Shown: positions 61,663-64,000 of the stretch, piece by piece
Layout of the letters: every line of letters begins with the position of its first letter
How positions within the stretch are numbered: the stretch's first letter is position 1
Source of the DNA: Cloacibacillus sp.
GTDB taxonomy: Bacteria > Synergistota > Synergistia > Synergistales > Synergistaceae
NCBI GenBank assembly: GCA_036655895.1
Contig: JAVVPF010000008.1
Coordinates: 17,453-81,452, forward strand
Direction of reading: 5' to 3'
DNA length: 64,000 nt
Made by a program: the position numbers and the translations under genes
The notes under the pieces: model-generated
What the model saw: only the letters and a program-made list of their open reading frames with translations
What the model was told of the DNA's origin: nothing
Database searches by the model: none

Positions 61663-63885
61663 GTGTCTCGTACAAATTTCAGCCGTACCGCAGCGTACAA
61701 CATTACAGCCGTGGTCTTTTGCATCTTACTGGCCGGCATCTTTGTATGGTATCAGCACTCCCTGAACGCCGCTCTGAAAGAGGCGGCCGCCTCGGATCTA
61801 AAGCTTTATGCTCAAAGTTCGTCAAACGAAATAAAATACAGACTGACGCGCATACAGGACAACCTCAGCATCATAGCCGACCTCGCCGCCAACTACAAAG
61901 ACCTCCACTCAAAAGAACTCATGACGATCCTCGCGAAATATTCCGCGCAGATGCCCTTCGCCTATCTCACCGTGGCGCTGCCGAACGGAGATGCGCTCAC
62001 AAGCACGGGAAAGCGCGTCGACGTCGAGGGCAGAAATTATTTCCACCTTGCAATGGCGGGGACGCCAAACATCGCGGGGCCGCTCAAATCGCGAATTTCC
62101 TTTAAAGACGTCATACTATTTGCCACGCCCATAAAAAGAAACGGCGCCGTCATAGGCGTGCTGTATGCCACCTTTACGCACAAAGGCTTCCAGCGCGCCT
62201 TCAACATCACAATGCAGGAAGAAAAAGGCTACTTATATATCGTGGACGAAAGAGGCCGCGTACTGCTCGCGCCCACCGGCAAAAAAGCGGGCACCTTCAT
62301 CTCCGCGCGAAACATGCTCACCCTCGAAGTACTCGCGCAGGTACGCAAAGCCGACCCGGACGGCAAAAACATCGCGGAAGAATTTCTCCAAAACGACAGC
62401 GGCTACATGATGTACTCCTTTGCCGGCGAGCAGCGCATTCTCTACTATGCAAAGCTCGGCGTAAGCGACTGGCATCTTGTCACAGTGATGCCCGTTCCCG
62501 TGCTTTTTGACCGACTCAGCGCCTTCATCAACATCGCCTTCCACTTCGGGATGCTGATAATCCTGCTCTTTTGCGCAGGCGGCATAGCCATTTTTTACCT
62601 TCTGCGCGGCCAGATACGCGAAACAAACTCCGCGAAAGAACGGCTCAAAACCCTCACCTCAAACATCCCCGGCGGCGTCTCCTGCTGTCTGCCGACCGCG
62701 CCATACGAGATAACCGAGATAAGCGACGGCTATCTGGACCTGCTCCAGTGCCCGCGCGACAAATTCCCGGAGCTTTACAAAAACTGCTTCATCGAGACGG
62801 TGCACCCAGACGACCGCGACGCCGTGATGCGCGAAATAGCGGAACAGGCGGCGAGCGGCGACACGATGTCGCTTGAATACCGCGTCGTCACCGCAGGCGG
62901 AGGCACTAAATGGGTCATCGACAAGGGACGTCCCGGCACGGACACCCTCGGGCGCGACTGTTTCTACTGCGTAGTGCTCGACAACACTCAGGCCAAAATA
63001 TACGCTGATTCTTTGGCGCTTTCAGAGGAACGTTACAGAGTAGTGACGGAGACGGCCGACGAATGTCTTTTCGATTGGAACGTATCGACCGACGACGTAT
63101 ATTTTTCACAGTCCTACGAAAAACGTTTCGGCCAGAGCCGGATATACAGGCTCATCCACAGCGACGACATGCAGATATACACCGACTTTGTAAACACGCT
63201 GCTTTCTGGCGCGCCCGGGATGCACTCGGCGCAGCTTCGCCTGAAAGACAAAAACGGCCTCTATATATGGAACAGCGCCCAGGCCGCAGCCATAACAGAC
63301 GCAAGCGGCGTCGTGCGGCGAATAGTCGGCATCCTAAAAGACATCAACGCGCAGGTGCAGGAGCATGAGAAACTGCTGATGCGCGCCCAGTGCGACGGCC
63401 TCACCAACCTCTACGACAAAGGCGCGACAAACTCGCTCATCGCGGAGTTCCTTGACGGCACGCCGCGTGACGCAAAACACGCCGTCTTCATCTGCGACGT
63501 CGACAATTTTAAAATAGCAAACGACACCTATGGACATTTCTTCGGCGACACCGTGCTGGTAGACATAGCAAAGAGCCTGCGCGCCATCTTCCGCAGCTCC
63601 GACATAGTCGGCCGCATAGGCGGCGACGAATTTATGATACTGATGAAAAACATTCCCGACGACAAGCTCATTGCGCTAAAGGGCCTCGAAATACTCGACG
63701 CCTTCCGCCAGAAATACGACGGCTTCACCACCTCAGGCTCCGTAGGCGTCGCCGTCTTTGCAGAAGACGGCACAACGCTTGAAGAGCTTTACAGAAACGC
63801 GGACGCCGCGCTCTACAAAGCAAAAAGCGCCGGCAAGAACCGCTTCGTCCGCTTCTGCGCGGAGCCGCAGGAGCAGAGCGAATAA
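61663..63885 (+). CDS. Membrane diguanylate cyclase with Cache and PAS domains
   Basis: 740 residues from the GTG at 61663, which has AGGTGG 7 bases upstream. A membrane helix at about 11-33, an extracytoplasmic dCache-like sensor to about 285 (RVDVEGRNYFHLAMAG and ISFKDVILFATPI are typical), a second helix near 285-310, then two PAS domains (about 325-575) and a C-terminal GGDEF domain. RIGGDEF near residue 653 is intact, and RSSD five residues before it is the inhibitory RxxD site. It should make c-di-GMP in response to an outside ligand. It lies just after a surface protein under a c-di-GMP riboswitch. Confidence 0.94.
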   Translation: MSRTNFSRTAAYNITAVVFCILLAGIFVWYQHSLNAALKEAAASDLKLYAQSSSNEIKYRLTRIQDNLSIIADLAANYKDLHSKELMTILAKYSAQMPFAYLTVALPNGDALTSTGKRVDVEGRNYFHLAMAGTPNIAGPLKSRISFKDVILFATPIKRNGAVIGVLYATFTHKGFQRAFNITMQEEKGYLYIVDERGRVLLAPTGKKAGTFISARNMLTLEVLAQVRKADPDGKNIAEEFLQNDSGYMMYSFAGEQRILYYAKLGVSDWHLVTVMPVPVLFDRLSAFINIAFHFGMLIILLFCAGGIAIFYLLRGQIRETNSAKERLKTLTSNIPGGVSCCLPTAPYEITEISDGYLDLLQCPRDKFPELYKNCFIETVHPDDRDAVMREIAEQAASGDTMSLEYRVVTAGGGTKWVIDKGRPGTDTLGRDCFYCVVLDNTQAKIYADSLALSEERYRVVTETADECLFDWNVSTDDVYFSQSYEKRFGQSRIYRLIHSDDMQIYTDFVNTLLSGAPGMHSAQLRLKDKNGLYIWNSAQAAAITDASGVVRRIVGILKDINAQVQEHEKLLMRAQCDGLTNLYDKGATNSLIAEFLDGTPRDAKHAVFICDVDNFKIANDTYGHFFGDTVLVDIAKSLRAIFRSSDIVGRIGGDEFMILMKNIPDDKLIALKGLEILDAFRQKYDGFTTSGSVGVAVFAEDGTTLEELYRNADAALYKAKSAGKNRFVRFCAEPQEQSE

Positions 63886-63918
63886 CAGACCGGCGCAGCG
63901 CGCCCACTGGCGTAGTTC

Positions 63919-63956
63919 GTCCCCCCGCGTGCTGCTTGCGGGGGGACGGTTTTTTC
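63919..63956 (+). terminator. Rho-independent terminator after the diguanylate cyclase gene
   Basis: GTCCCCCCGC (63919-63928) pairs with GCGGGGGGAC (63938-63947), followed by GGTTTTTTC. Confidence 0.93.
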
Positions 63957-64000
63957 TTTTATCGGTCGGGTGGCGCGATTGTTCGTGTAGCGCCGTCGTT

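Noticed and set aside
1..64000. CRISPR array, rRNA or tRNA genes
   Set aside because: No regularly spaced repeats and no recognisable rRNA or tRNA sequence were found on reading; small tRNAs could still be missed without a scan.

Overview
The window looks like chromosome of a Synergistetes bacterium, probably a Cloacibacillus-like amino-acid fermenter. The reasons are a C-terminal GGCNTG sorting signal of the Synergist-CTERM type on a large surface protein, glycine reductase as a core energy pathway, ethanolamine use in a microcompartment, anaerobe-type oxygen protection (rubrerythrin), and GC-rich coding sequence with AT-rich promoters. The genus is inferred; the phylum is better supported. 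I saw no rRNA, tRNA, CRISPR array or insertion sequence.

Region 1 to 7 kb (minus strand) is an ethanolamine operon, eutG-S-P-A-B-C-L followed by a EutK-like shell gene cut by the window edge. From 7.2 to 10.2 kb there is a plus-strand trio without a recognised function: a degenerate VirD4/TraG-like protein, a ClpA/B-D1-like AAA ATPase and a small helical protein whose start suggests a frameshift. A diguanylate cyclase follows. From 12 to 18.3 kb lies the glycine reductase locus (grdX-grdE-grdB, then grdC-grdD), headed by a consensus promoter and a glycine riboswitch; grdB holds an in-frame UGA read as selenocysteine with a hairpin just after it. An NSS-family sodium symporter, ymdB and rny come next.

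From 22.6 to 28.1 kb are housekeeping genes on the plus strand (M48 protease, NudC, corrinoid adenosyltransferase, rubrerythrin, nitronate monooxygenase-like protein, a lone pseudopilin); ppnP is on the minus strand. The corrinoid adenosyltransferase can supply the cofactor that EutBC needs. From 28.2 to 34.6 kb a six-gene minus-strand operon with 4-base overlaps encodes a NifH-like reductase, two nitrogenase-component-1-like subunits and a FecBCD/E-type ABC importer whose ATPase is fused to a TM1266-type domain. It is the best candidate for an undescribed system: a nitrogenase-fold enzyme, unusual cysteines, its own importer and a possible attenuator in the leader.

From 34.8 to 56.8 kb are mostly single genes: an XRE regulator, exported MsrAB, nitroreductase, aspS-hisS, a proline racemase-family enzyme with an atypical IlvD/Edd paralogue, an orphan RelB/DinJ antitoxin, a TPP riboswitch with cytX, a class II aldolase-like gene, a tiny secreted Cys-rich peptide, an NhaC antiporter, a Fic protein, a compact YvrJ / M15 peptidase / sigma-factor module, an Rrf2 regulator, a ribonuclease H-like gene, ybaK, an EamA exporter and an AspT-type antiporter. 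The last 7 kb forms a c-di-GMP circuit: a c-di-GMP-I riboswitch before a 1380-residue Ig-like surface protein, followed by a membrane diguanylate cyclase with an intact GGDEF motif.
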